A program made the position numbers and the translations under genes. The notes under the pieces were generated by a model. The model was not told where the DNA came from and searched no databases. It saw only the letters and a program-made list of their open reading frames with translations. A stretch of 22,909 nt of DNA from Flavobacteriales bacterium UBA7443 (GTDB lineage Bacteria > Bacteroidota > Bacteroidia > Flavobacteriales_D > Sanyastnellaceae): the NCBI GenBank assembly GCA_002477505.1, contig DLQB01000026.1, forward strand, positions 1-22,909, read 5' to 3'. This document shows, in pieces, positions 16,550-22,909 of the stretch; positions within the stretch are counted from its first letter, which is position 1, and every line of letters begins with the position of its first letter.

Positions 16550-17758
16550 TGCCAACAACAGGTCAAGGTCTTTGAAAGGGAGCGCAGACTCAGCGGCAAG
16601 GCCGTGATGGGTCACCTGTCCGTTAAACATGTACACCCCTGACCGCGCGAATGGATTGCGGCGGATAGACTCTTCGACTCCCCCATCAGCAGCAAAATCC
16701 AACAACAAAGGCGCCATGATATTGCTCAACCCCTTGGATGCCGTCCGGCTCACCCGGGAAGGCATATTGGGAACACAGTAGTGAATCACATCCATTTCCA
16801 CGAAAGTTGGGCGCTCGTGTGAAGTCACGCGACTGGTTTCGAAACACCCTCCGCGATCGATGGTGACATCGATAACCACGGAACCGCGCTGCATACCAGC
16901 CACCATCGGCTCTGAAACCACCAAAGGAGCGCGCTGTCCGGAGCCCCGGATTGCTCCAATGGCGACATCTGCCGTTTTCAATGCTTCCTGAAGAACAGAA
17001 GGTTGAATCGTTGAAGTCCACAAGCGCTGACCCAGCGCATTTTGCAGTCGAATCAGGCGGTGCGGACTATTGTCAAAGACCTTCACAGATGCTCCTAAAC
17101 CAATGGCGGCTCGGGCCGAAAATTCACCCACCGTGCCTGCACCAATGATGACGACTTCCGAAGGACGGACGCCGGAGACTCCTCCAAAAAGACTGCCTCG
17201 CCCGTGCGGCCCCGCAAGCAACTCGCCAGCAATGAGAATAGCTGAATTTCCCGCAATTTCTCCCATGGCTCGAACCAGGGGAAAGATTCCGTTGTCATTC
17301 TGTAAAAAATCCCAAGCAATGGCCGTGGTTTTCTTGGCGGCCAACGCGGCCAGCAATCCCTTAGGCTGAACGGTCCATTGCAGCGCACTGATGATGGTCT
17401 GTCGCATCCCCATCAATTGCACTTCTTCCAACGTTGGCGGCTCCACCTTGATCACCATTCCCGTCTGAAAAACTTGGCGGCGGTCGTACACAATGTGCGC
17501 GCCCGATTCACTGTAGTCGCTGTCTTGAAAATGAGCTTGATCACCCGCTCCTGACTCAATCAATACCTGATGGCCGCGAGCGACCAAAAGCGCCACGGCC
17601 TCGGGCACCAAAGCCACGCGCTTCTCTTGCAAGCTTTCTTCCTTTGGAATACCGATTACAAGCTCTTGATTGCGCGCTGAAATTTGCAGCACTTCTTCTT
17701 GCGGCAAGAGCGCTGCTTCGCGCGCCAAGGATTGGATTCTTTTGCTATGATCGCTCAT
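16541..17758 (-). CDS. ald: Alanine dehydrogenase/PntA-family NAD(P)-dependent oxidoreductase
   Basis: A 405-residue protein of the alanine dehydrogenase / transhydrogenase-alpha family. Alanine dehydrogenase interconverts L-alanine and pyruvate with NAD. Seen here: GIPKE and KRVALVPE (Arg47 matching the substrate-binding Arg15), NAD-binding GAGTVG (206-211), and VIDVTIDRGGCFE with Asp301 at the catalytic Asp site. However, the place of the conserved catalytic His (YLHLA in standard enzymes) reads ALQWT, giving Gln127, and the catalytic-Lys region reads KVEPP, closer to PntA than to KVKEP. About 30 extra N-terminal residues precede the fold. I recall similar sequences in other Bacteroidota under the name alanine dehydrogenase; the true substrate is uncertain. 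It is last in porX-tsaE-ald and overlaps mutS tail to tail. Confidence 0.82.
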   Translation of the reverse strand: MSDHSKRIQSLAREAALLPQEEVLQISARNQELVIGIPKEESLQEKRVALVPEAVALLVARGHQVLIESGAGDQAHFQDSDYSESGAHIVYDRRQVFQTGMVIKVEPPTLEEVQLMGMRQTIISALQWTVQPKGLLAALAAKKTTAIAWDFLQNDNGIFPLVRAMGEIAGNSAILIAGELLAGPHGRGSLFGGVSGVRPSEVVIIGAGTVGEFSARAAIGLGASVKVFDNSPHRLIRLQNALGQRLWTSTIQPSVLQEALKTADVAIGAIRGSGQRAPLVVSEPMVAGMQRGSVVIDVTIDRGGCFETSRVTSHERPTFVEMDVIHYCVPNMPSRVSRTASKGLSNIMAPLLLDFAADGGVEESIRRNPFARSGVYMFNGQVTHHGLAAESALPFKDLDLLLASF

Positions 17759-17794
17759 ACGTGAGGCAAAGTACTAATTCCAGCGTACGAACTA

Positions 17795-18271
17795 CTAAGA
17801 ATGACTGAGAATTAACTCCCGTGCGCCGTTGTCATGGCCTCCATGCACAACGATCTGCAGCAGCAACGAATCATTGGGCAGAAGCCCCGGAGCTTGTTCT
17901 GGCCATTCCACAAAGCACAATGCTTCCGCATCAAAATACTCGGTTAGCCCCAAATCCCAGGCCTCTGATTCATCCTTGAGGCGGTACAAATCCAAATGAA
18001 AAAGGCGCCAATCGCCGCGCTGATAGCATTGCACCAAACCAAACGTTGGACTCACTGCTTGCCCATCAATGCCGGCTGCCTGTCCAACAGCGCGCACCAG
18101 CGTGGTTTTCCCCGCACCCATGACTCCTTGCAACGCCACTACACCGAGGGGGTTGTCGTTTTCATCGTGACGCATACGCACGCTCAATTGAGCCCACAGG
18201 GATTGGGCAATATTCTCCAATTGAGTCAACTCAAAAGGCCCCGATTTCCAAACGACTTGCAATTCACGCAT
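17795..18271 (-). CDS. tsaE: tRNA threonylcarbamoyladenosine biosynthesis ATPase TsaE
   Basis: A 158-residue P-loop ATPase of the TsaE (YjeE) family, normal length. Motifs: Walker A GVMGAGKT (49-56), VSPTFGLV (73-80), the HLDLYR strand (92-97) and CFVEWPE (119-125). With TsaB, TsaC and TsaD, none of which are here, it makes t6A at position 37 of tRNAs that read ANN codons. It lies 20 bases after porX and 36 bases before ald on the same strand, so the three are likely one transcript. The pairing of tsaE with porX is, as far as I recall, common in Bacteroidota and need not mean a functional link. Confidence 0.95.
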   Translation of the reverse strand: MRELQVVWKSGPFELTQLENIAQSLWAQLSVRMRHDENDNPLGVVALQGVMGAGKTTLVRAVGQAAGIDGQAVSPTFGLVQCYQRGDWRLFHLDLYRLKDESEAWDLGLTEYFDAEALCFVEWPEQAPGLLPNDSLLLQIVVHGGHDNGARELILSHS

Positions 18272-18291
18272 GGCGCAAGAATGACACAGAC

Positions 18292-19857
18292 TTAATTCGT
18301 TTCAAGTTCCACCCACGGAATCACCACTTCTTCCAAAGAGATTCCACCGTGCTGAAATGTATCGCGAAAATACTGAGCAAAATGATGGTATTTATTGGGG
18401 TAAACCAAGAAATCGTCCTCACGCGCAAAGATGTAAGCGCTGCTGACATGCGGACGCGGCAGACCCAATTTTTCGGGTTCCCTGACTTCGAAAATATCTC
18501 CTGCATCATAACCGAGATTCCGCCCAACCTTGTAACGCAAATTCGAATTCGTACTGCGCTCCCCTTTGACTTGCACCGGATTGCCCACGCGGACCGTGCC
18601 ATGGTCCGTAGTAATTACAACGCGCGCATTCCATTCCGCCATCTTATCCAGCAATTCCTTCAATGCGCTATGCTCGAACCACGAATGGGTCAATGAGCGA
18701 TAAGCCGCTTCATCTTCAGCCAATTCCTTCAAGACTTCCATTTCCGTTCGTGCATGCGACAGCATGTCGACAAAGTTGTAGACCACGGCTGTGATGTCAT
18801 TCCCCTTCAATTGGTGGAATTGTTCCACCAGCTTTCGGCCTGCTGCTAAGTTGGTGATCTTATGGTAATCTGACTTTCCTTCAAAACCAATGCGCTTCAG
18901 CATGGCTTGAAACAAGGCCTTTTCGTGGCGGTTTTTACTCCCCTCCTCATCTTCACTGACCCAATACTGCGGAAAGACTCGCGCAATCTCGGCGGGCGTT
19001 AGCCCCGCAAAAAGCGCATTTCGAGCGTACTGCGTGGCTGTAGGCAGCATCGAAAAATAGGAGTCATTATTGGCGACTCGGTACTTATCCAACAGCAACG
19101 GCTCAATCATGCGCCATTGATCCAGCCGCAGGTTGTCAATCACAACCAAAAAAACAGGCTGACCGTCTTTGGCTTTTTCGAGGACTTGTGGCAATCGCTC
19201 AGGAAGCAATCGGTGTGAAAGGGTAGGAGAATCGTCGTCAGGGCCAGCCATCCACTCCGCGTATTCCTTCTGATAGAACTTGGCAAACTGTCGATTGGCG
19301 TCCTTGAATTGCATTTCAAGAATGTCTTTCATCCCCTCATCTTGCGACGACTCCAACTCCAACTTCCAGTGCACCAAGCGCTGGTAAATCGATGTCCAAT
19401 CGCCCGCATTCAACCGTCCCATCAATTGCATCGAAATCTCCCTGAACTCACGCTGGTAATCCGTCATCGCCTTCTCGGTCACCAAACGACGTTCGTCCAG
19501 ATTCTTCTTGATGGACAAAAGGATTTGATTCGGATTGACCGGCTTAATGAGGTAATCAGATATTTTCGAGCCGATGGCCTCCTCCATGATTTGTTCCTCT
19601 TCGCTCTTCGTGATCATGATCACAGGCAAGTGTGGGCGTTGTTCCTTGATGCGCTGTAGGGTTTCCAATCCGTTCAATCCCGGCATTTGCTCATCCAAAA
19701 ACACGAGATCAAACACATCCGTAGCCAACAAATCCAAGGCTTCTACGCCGCTGTTTACCGGGGTCATGTGAAAGCCTTTGCTCTCCAGAAAAAGCACATG
19801 GGGCTTGAGCAGATCAATTTCATCATCGGCCCATAATATCCTCGGTGTTCGCTGCAT
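18292..19857 (-). CDS. porX: PorX-type response regulator with PglZ domain (type IX secretion)
   Basis: A 521-residue cytoplasmic protein when started at the ATG at 19857 (MQRTPRILWADDEID), which matches the family start; an upstream ATG at 19941 would add 28 residues. Residues 1-125 are a receiver domain with acidic pocket Asp11/Asp12, phospho-acceptor Asp55 (LVFLDEQMPG) and Lys105. A helical linker follows, then a PglZ/alkaline-phosphatase-like domain with candidate metal ligands Asp241 (VVIDNLRLDQW), Thr273-Thr275 (LPTATQYARN), Asp364, Asp418-His419 (TTDHGT) and His503. In Porphyromonas, PorX works with kinase PorY to control type IX secretion genes, and its PglZ domain has reported phosphodiesterase activity on oligonucleotides. 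All catalytic positions look intact. There is no DNA-binding domain. porY is not in the window. Confidence 0.93.
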   Translation of the reverse strand: MQRTPRILWADDEIDLLKPHVLFLESKGFHMTPVNSGVEALDLLATDVFDLVFLDEQMPGLNGLETLQRIKEQRPHLPVIMITKSEEEQIMEEAIGSKISDYLIKPVNPNQILLSIKKNLDERRLVTEKAMTDYQREFREISMQLMGRLNAGDWTSIYQRLVHWKLELESSQDEGMKDILEMQFKDANRQFAKFYQKEYAEWMAGPDDDSPTLSHRLLPERLPQVLEKAKDGQPVFLVVIDNLRLDQWRMIEPLLLDKYRVANNDSYFSMLPTATQYARNALFAGLTPAEIARVFPQYWVSEDEEGSKNRHEKALFQAMLKRIGFEGKSDYHKITNLAAGRKLVEQFHQLKGNDITAVVYNFVDMLSHARTEMEVLKELAEDEAAYRSLTHSWFEHSALKELLDKMAEWNARVVITTDHGTVRVGNPVQVKGERSTNSNLRYKVGRNLGYDAGDIFEVREPEKLGLPRPHVSSAYIFAREDDFLVYPNKYHHFAQYFRDTFQHGGISLEEVVIPWVELETN

Positions 19858-19896
19858 GGTCAAATCAGATTGGTAAAGTTGCGCTTGCTGTATGCC

Positions 19897-19914
19897 GTAC
19901 AAGTTAACTTGCAC
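19897..19914. promoter_or_regulatory. Palindrome in the porX/HD divergent spacer (candidate operator)
   Basis: CAAGTTAACTTG (19900-19911) is a perfect 12-bp palindrome; with one mismatched pair it extends to 18 bp (GTACAAGTTAACTTGCAC). It lies close to the middle of the 102-base spacer, about 40 bases from the porX ATG and about 48 from the HD-gene ATG. That is where a repressor or activator of both genes could bind. No good -7/-33 pair was found for either gene, so its relation to the promoters is unknown. Confidence 0.35.
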
Positions 19915-19959
19915 TTTTAACAAACGCACTTTCGAACCCAACCGATATTGGACACCTCG

Positions 19960-21192
19960 ATGTCAACTCACAACAAAAACAAAATCCTGAACGATCCGGT
20001 CTACGGATTCATCACCATTCAGCACGAACTCACATTCGATTTGATGGATCATCCGTTCGTTCAGCGCTTGCGCAGGATCTCTCAATTGGGGTTGTCGCAT
20101 CTGGTGTATCCCGGTGCCGTGCACAACCGCTTTCATCACGCCATTGGAGCGCTGCACCTGATGCAAGAGGCCATCGCAGTCCTGCGCGCAAAGGGAACAG
20201 ACATCTCAGACCAGGAAGGTGAAGCGGTATGCGCAGCAATTTTGCTGCATGATGTTGGCCATGGGCCTTTCAGCCACGCACTTGAGCACAGCATTGTCAA
20301 AGGTGTGCAGCATGAAGATATTTCAGCCTTGATCATGAGTCGGTTAAATGATGAGATGAACGGTGCGTTGGACACGGCTATTGCTATCTTCAACGACCAC
20401 CATCCAAAGCGTTTTCTCCATCAATTGGTCGCTTCTCAATTGGACATGGATCGCATGGATTACCTCGCGAGGGATAGTTTTTACTCCGGGGTGGCAGAGG
20501 GCAAAATTGGGAGTGAACGCATCATCAAAATGCTCGCTGTCAAAGACGACCGATTGGTGGTCGAAGAGAAGGGGATCTATTCCATTGAGAAATTCCTCAT
20601 GGCGCGAAGGCTCATGTATTGGCAGGTCTATTTGCACCGAACTGTCCTCTGTGCAGAATTCATGTTGATGCGCGTTTTGAAAAGGGCCAAAGCATTGGCG
20701 CTATCCGGAGTTGATGTTTTCACGACTCCGGCGTTGAGCATCTTCATCAACGAATCGCTGGATCGCGCAAAATTCATAGCGGATCCTGAAATTCTCAATC
20801 GGTTCTGCGAACTAGATGACAGCGACATCACGTGTGCCTTGAAAGTTTGGCAACACCACGACGACCCCATTTTGAGCGAATTGAGCAAGCGAATCGTGCA
20901 CCGAAATCTATTCCAAATCGAGTTGCGTTCTCAGCCTTTCTCCAATGACGAAGTGGAAACGACCATTCAGAACGTTGCCACGGGATTGGGGCTCAGCCGG
21001 GAAGACGCTACCCAATTTGTGATCAATGACACCATCCATAACAGTCTGTACAGCGAAGAGGGCATCAGCATTCAATTCAAGAATGGCACCGTGCAAGATT
21101 TCGCAGAGGCGTCCGATCAACTCAACCGTGAAATATTAACGCGCACCGTCAGCAAGTCATTCCTCTGTTATCCCAAAGAGCTCGCGCGTTGA
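19960..21192 (+). CDS. HD-domain phosphohydrolase (dNTPase/SAMHD1-like superfamily)
   Basis: A 410-residue protein from the ATG at 19960 (a TTG at 19948 would add four residues). The metal-binding HD set is complete: His60 in HNRFHHAIG, His97-Asp98 in LLHDVGHGPFSH and Asp164 in LDMDRMDYLARD. Together with DPVYGFI near the N-terminus and RLRRISQLG (37-45), this places it with the YdhJ/SAMHD1-like dNTP triphosphohydrolase group. Such enzymes cleave dNTPs or other nucleotides. The exact substrate cannot be read from sequence, and the C-terminal half is lineage-specific. It diverges from porX across 102 bases and is convergent with rng, with 8 bases between stop codons; both stops fall within the small palindrome TGAGGCAATCCTCA. 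Confidence 0.88.
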   Translation: MSTHNKNKILNDPVYGFITIQHELTFDLMDHPFVQRLRRISQLGLSHLVYPGAVHNRFHHAIGALHLMQEAIAVLRAKGTDISDQEGEAVCAAILLHDVGHGPFSHALEHSIVKGVQHEDISALIMSRLNDEMNGALDTAIAIFNDHHPKRFLHQLVASQLDMDRMDYLARDSFYSGVAEGKIGSERIIKMLAVKDDRLVVEEKGIYSIEKFLMARRLMYWQVYLHRTVLCAEFMLMRVLKRAKALALSGVDVFTTPALSIFINESLDRAKFIADPEILNRFCELDDSDITCALKVWQHHDDPILSELSKRIVHRNLFQIELRSQPFSNDEVETTIQNVATGLGLSREDATQFVINDTIHNSLYSEEGISIQFKNGTVQDFAEASDQLNREILTRTVSKSFLCYPKELAR

Positions 21193-21200
21193 GGCAATCC

Positions 21201-22763
21201 TCAGTTGGCCCCTGGAATATCCAATTCTACTCCTTCGTCATTGTAAAGGTGGAACTCCAGAATCTCCATGGAAGAATTGGACTCCAAGTGAATCTTAATT
21301 CCATAATTCCGTTGCCAGTTCTTAAGAATTGAATTCCACCAGCCTTGCTTCACATATGCTTCAATGATGGGATGCAGCATAATGGTGATGCGCTTCAGGG
21401 ACTTCCCTTCGGTCACGCCACGAATTCCCGCTTCAATGCTATCCGTGAATAAGATTGATGCTTTCACTTCACCGGTTCCACGGCAGGTTGGGCATTTCTC
21501 AGAAGTTTTGACGTCTGCCACAGGCCGAACACGCTGACGCGTCATCTCGACAACACCAAACCGGCTTGGGGGTTGAATGTTATGCTTGGCTTTGTCACCT
21601 TTCATCGCTTTCTTCATGGCGTCCGTAAGCTGCTTGTTGTGCTCACGTTTGGCCATATCAATGAAGTCGACGCAAATAATGCCGCCCATGTCCCGCAGTC
21701 GCAAAACACGGGCTATTTCTTCGCAGCACTCCAGATTGGTATGGAGGGCGTTTTCTTCTTGATCCTTGGCTCCTGCCTTTCTCCCTCCACTATTCACATC
21801 AATGACGTGCATCGCTTCGGTCTGCTCGATGATCAAATAAGCACCACTTCGCAGATTCACCTGCTTGCTGAATGCGGCCTTGATTTGCCTATGAATGGAC
21901 AGCGTGTTGAACAGATCCCTGTCTTTAGAGACCTTCACAATGCTCTCTTTCTCCGGTGCGATGCTTTGCAGATAAGTTTTCACCTCATCGGCGAGTTTCG
22001 CTTCATTCACCCGGATACTGGTGCAATCCGGAGTCAAAACATCGCGAAGCACAGCACTGGTTTTATTCAATTCACCCAGCACCCGCTTTCCAGGCTTGGC
22101 GTTTTTCAGCCGTTTGTGCATTTCCCCCCATCGGCTGACCAAGTCTTCCAAATCGGAATGCAAATCCGCAGCTCCCTTTTCTTCAGCCACCGTCCGTACA
22201 ATGATTCCAAATCCCGGAGGACGAATCGATTGCATCAATCGCTTCAACCGCGTGCGCTCTTTTTCCGATTTTATTCGTCCAGAGAGCGAAACTTTCTCGC
22301 TGAAAGGTACTAGCACCAGGAATCTTCCCGGCAGCGTAACCTCTGCAGTTAGTCTCGGGCCTTTGGAACTAATTGGTTCCTTCGCGACTTGCACCAACAC
22401 AAGCTGTGAAGCCGAAACCTCATCCTTGATTTTTCCCCGTTTGTCAATTTCGGGATCTTTCTTGAAATTTCCCAAATCTGGAACAGGCTGCTTTCCTTGC
22501 ATCACGAGCTTCGCATACCGCTGTTGGGTCTTGTAATGCGGTCCCAAATCCAGGTAGTGCAAAAACGCATCTCGCTCATGTCCCACATCCACAAATGCGG
22601 CGTTGAGACTAGGCAATACTTTCCTCACTCGGCCGAGAAAAATATCCCCAACCGCGTACCCCTTGTTGCCCTGATCACGGTGCAGCTCTGCGAGCTGACC
22701 ATCCTCCAACAAGGCGATCTCTACCTCTCCTGAGACAGAGTTAATGACCAATTCTTTGCTCAC
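21201..22763 (-). CDS. rng: Ribonuclease E/G family endoribonuclease
   Basis: A 520-residue RNase G-type enzyme, without the long C-terminal scaffold of RNase E. The N-terminal S1-like RNA-binding region (about 36-155) includes GDIFLGRVRKVLPSLNAAFVDVG and carries a lysine-rich insertion near residues 100-115 (FKKDPEIDKRGKIKDE). The catalytic magnesium aspartates are Asp322 (MHVIDVNSGG) and Asp366 (GIICVDFIDM). The zinc-link CPTC (Cys424, Cys427) that holds the dimer together is intact. It processes rRNA 5' ends and starts mRNA decay. It lies downstream of a tiny, very basic, ribosomal-protein-like gene on the same strand, with a strong hairpin between them, so expression of the two may be partly uncoupled. 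Confidence 0.95.
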   Translation of the reverse strand: MSKELVINSVSGEVEIALLEDGQLAELHRDQGNKGYAVGDIFLGRVRKVLPSLNAAFVDVGHERDAFLHYLDLGPHYKTQQRYAKLVMQGKQPVPDLGNFKKDPEIDKRGKIKDEVSASQLVLVQVAKEPISSKGPRLTAEVTLPGRFLVLVPFSEKVSLSGRIKSEKERTRLKRLMQSIRPPGFGIIVRTVAEEKGAADLHSDLEDLVSRWGEMHKRLKNAKPGKRVLGELNKTSAVLRDVLTPDCTSIRVNEAKLADEVKTYLQSIAPEKESIVKVSKDRDLFNTLSIHRQIKAAFSKQVNLRSGAYLIIEQTEAMHVIDVNSGGRKAGAKDQEENALHTNLECCEEIARVLRLRDMGGIICVDFIDMAKREHNKQLTDAMKKAMKGDKAKHNIQPPSRFGVVEMTRQRVRPVADVKTSEKCPTCRGTGEVKASILFTDSIEAGIRGVTEGKSLKRITIMLHPIIEAYVKQGWWNSILKNWQRNYGIKIHLESNSSMEILEFHLYNDEGVELDIPGAN

Positions 22764-22799
22764 GCAGGAATCGGTTAATCACTGAAAAAGTGAAATATG

Positions 22800-22822
22800 A
22801 GCCGGAACGAATCGCCCCGGCT
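22800..22822 (-). terminator. Stem-loop after the small basic gene (terminator or attenuator)
   Basis: On the minus strand AGCCGGGGCG pairs with CGTTCCGGCT across a 3-base ATT loop: 10 bp, with two G-U pairs that only work on this strand. It begins 5 bases after the small gene's stop codon and is followed by CATATTTCACTTTTT, an interrupted U-run. This fits a weak intrinsic terminator, or a processing or attenuation hairpin, ahead of rng. Confidence 0.5.
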
Positions 22823-22827
22823 GCACA

Positions 22828-22909
22828 TCACTTCTTCTTGTGACGGTTTTTGCGCAACCTTTTTTTCCGCTTGTGCGTCGCCATTTTATGGCGTTTGCGT
22901 TTTTTACCG
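22828..22909 (-). CDS. Very basic small protein, bS22/mS38 (AURKAIP1/COX24)-like, C-terminal part
   Basis: Only the last 26 codons are in the window; the stop is TGA at 22828-22830 and the frame is open to the right edge. It ends KMATHKRKKRLRKNRHKKK, preceded by GKKRKRH. About two thirds of the residues are Lys, Arg or His. The KRxRHKM-x2-HKRKKxLR spacing resembles the C-terminal motif of mitochondrial mS38 (AURKAIP1/COX24) and mycobacterial bS22, small ribosomal proteins. Low complexity makes chance resemblance possible, but the peptide pattern is familiar to me from Bacteroidota genomes. A ribosome-bound protein next to an rRNA-processing RNase would make sense. The upstream start is outside the window, and the Met inside the fragment is probably not the start. 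Confidence 0.65.
   Translation of the reverse strand, partial: GKKRKRHKMATHKRKKRLRKNRHKKK

Noticed and set aside
21190..21203. TGAGGCAATCCTCA hairpin at the HD/rng convergent junction as a two-way terminator
   Set aside because: The stem is only 5 bp and no T-run follows on either strand; much of it is formed by the two stop codons.
21573..22313. 246-codon plus-strand open frame opposite rng
   Set aside because: It covers the catalytic core of the RNase and reads as an antisense shadow.
1..22909. Mobile elements, CRISPR arrays, toxin-antitoxin or defence genes
   Set aside because: No transposase, integrase, regular direct repeats or known defence domains were seen; the PglZ domain belongs to PorX, not to a BREX cluster, because it is fused to a receiver domain and no other brx genes are present.

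Overview
The window looks like chromosomal DNA from a member of the Bacteroidota, probably Flavobacteriia/Cryomorphaceae-like; the rank is inferred from gene content, not from a marker-gene search. The evidence is a PorX-type receiver/PglZ regulator of type IX secretion, the long Bacteroidota form of OstA/LptA, a helix-hairpin-helix plus beta-barrel protein, a match to the Bacteroidota -7 promoter motif TAnnTTTG ahead of a tRNA gene, and few Shine-Dalgarno sequences. I see no phage, insertion sequence, CRISPR array or plasmid function. Genes are tightly packed, and the longest gene-free stretch is about 121 bases.

Left edge (1-4400): a surface-polysaccharide locus. A partial GT-B glycosyltransferase on the minus strand diverges from a plus-strand operon of a Wzx-type flippase, a Wzz-type chain-length protein and a Wzy/WaaL-type polymerase or ligase. 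The last two overlap by ATGA. This looks like the core of a Wzx/Wzy-dependent pathway.

Middle left (4410-10289, all minus strand): an OstA-like envelope protein, a translationally coupled pair of secreted probable barrel proteins, elongation factor P, and a GAF-SpoIIE phosphatase that starts 2 bases after efp. The OstA-like gene and the two barrel genes suggest outer-membrane work. Efp helps ribosomes through polyproline stretches. The phosphatase has no visible partner-switching partner nearby.

Middle (10348-16549, plus strand): tRNA-Leu(UAG) with its own promoter candidate, then tig-clpP-clpX-mutS. This is the classic trigger factor/ClpXP protein quality-control cluster followed closely by mismatch repair.

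Right (16541-22909): a minus-strand operon porX-tsaE-ald, transcribed away from a plus-strand HD-domain phosphohydrolase. A 12-bp perfect palindrome sits near the centre of the divergent spacer. RNase E/G (rng) follows on the minus strand. At the right edge is the end of a tiny, extremely basic protein that resembles bS22/mS38 (AURKAIP1/COX24-type) ribosomal proteins.

Most of the window is housekeeping. The points most worth a second look are the porX/HD divergent pair and its palindrome, the alanine dehydrogenase homologue with a replaced catalytic histidine, the small basic protein and the hairpin after it, and the coupled barrel pair next to ostA.
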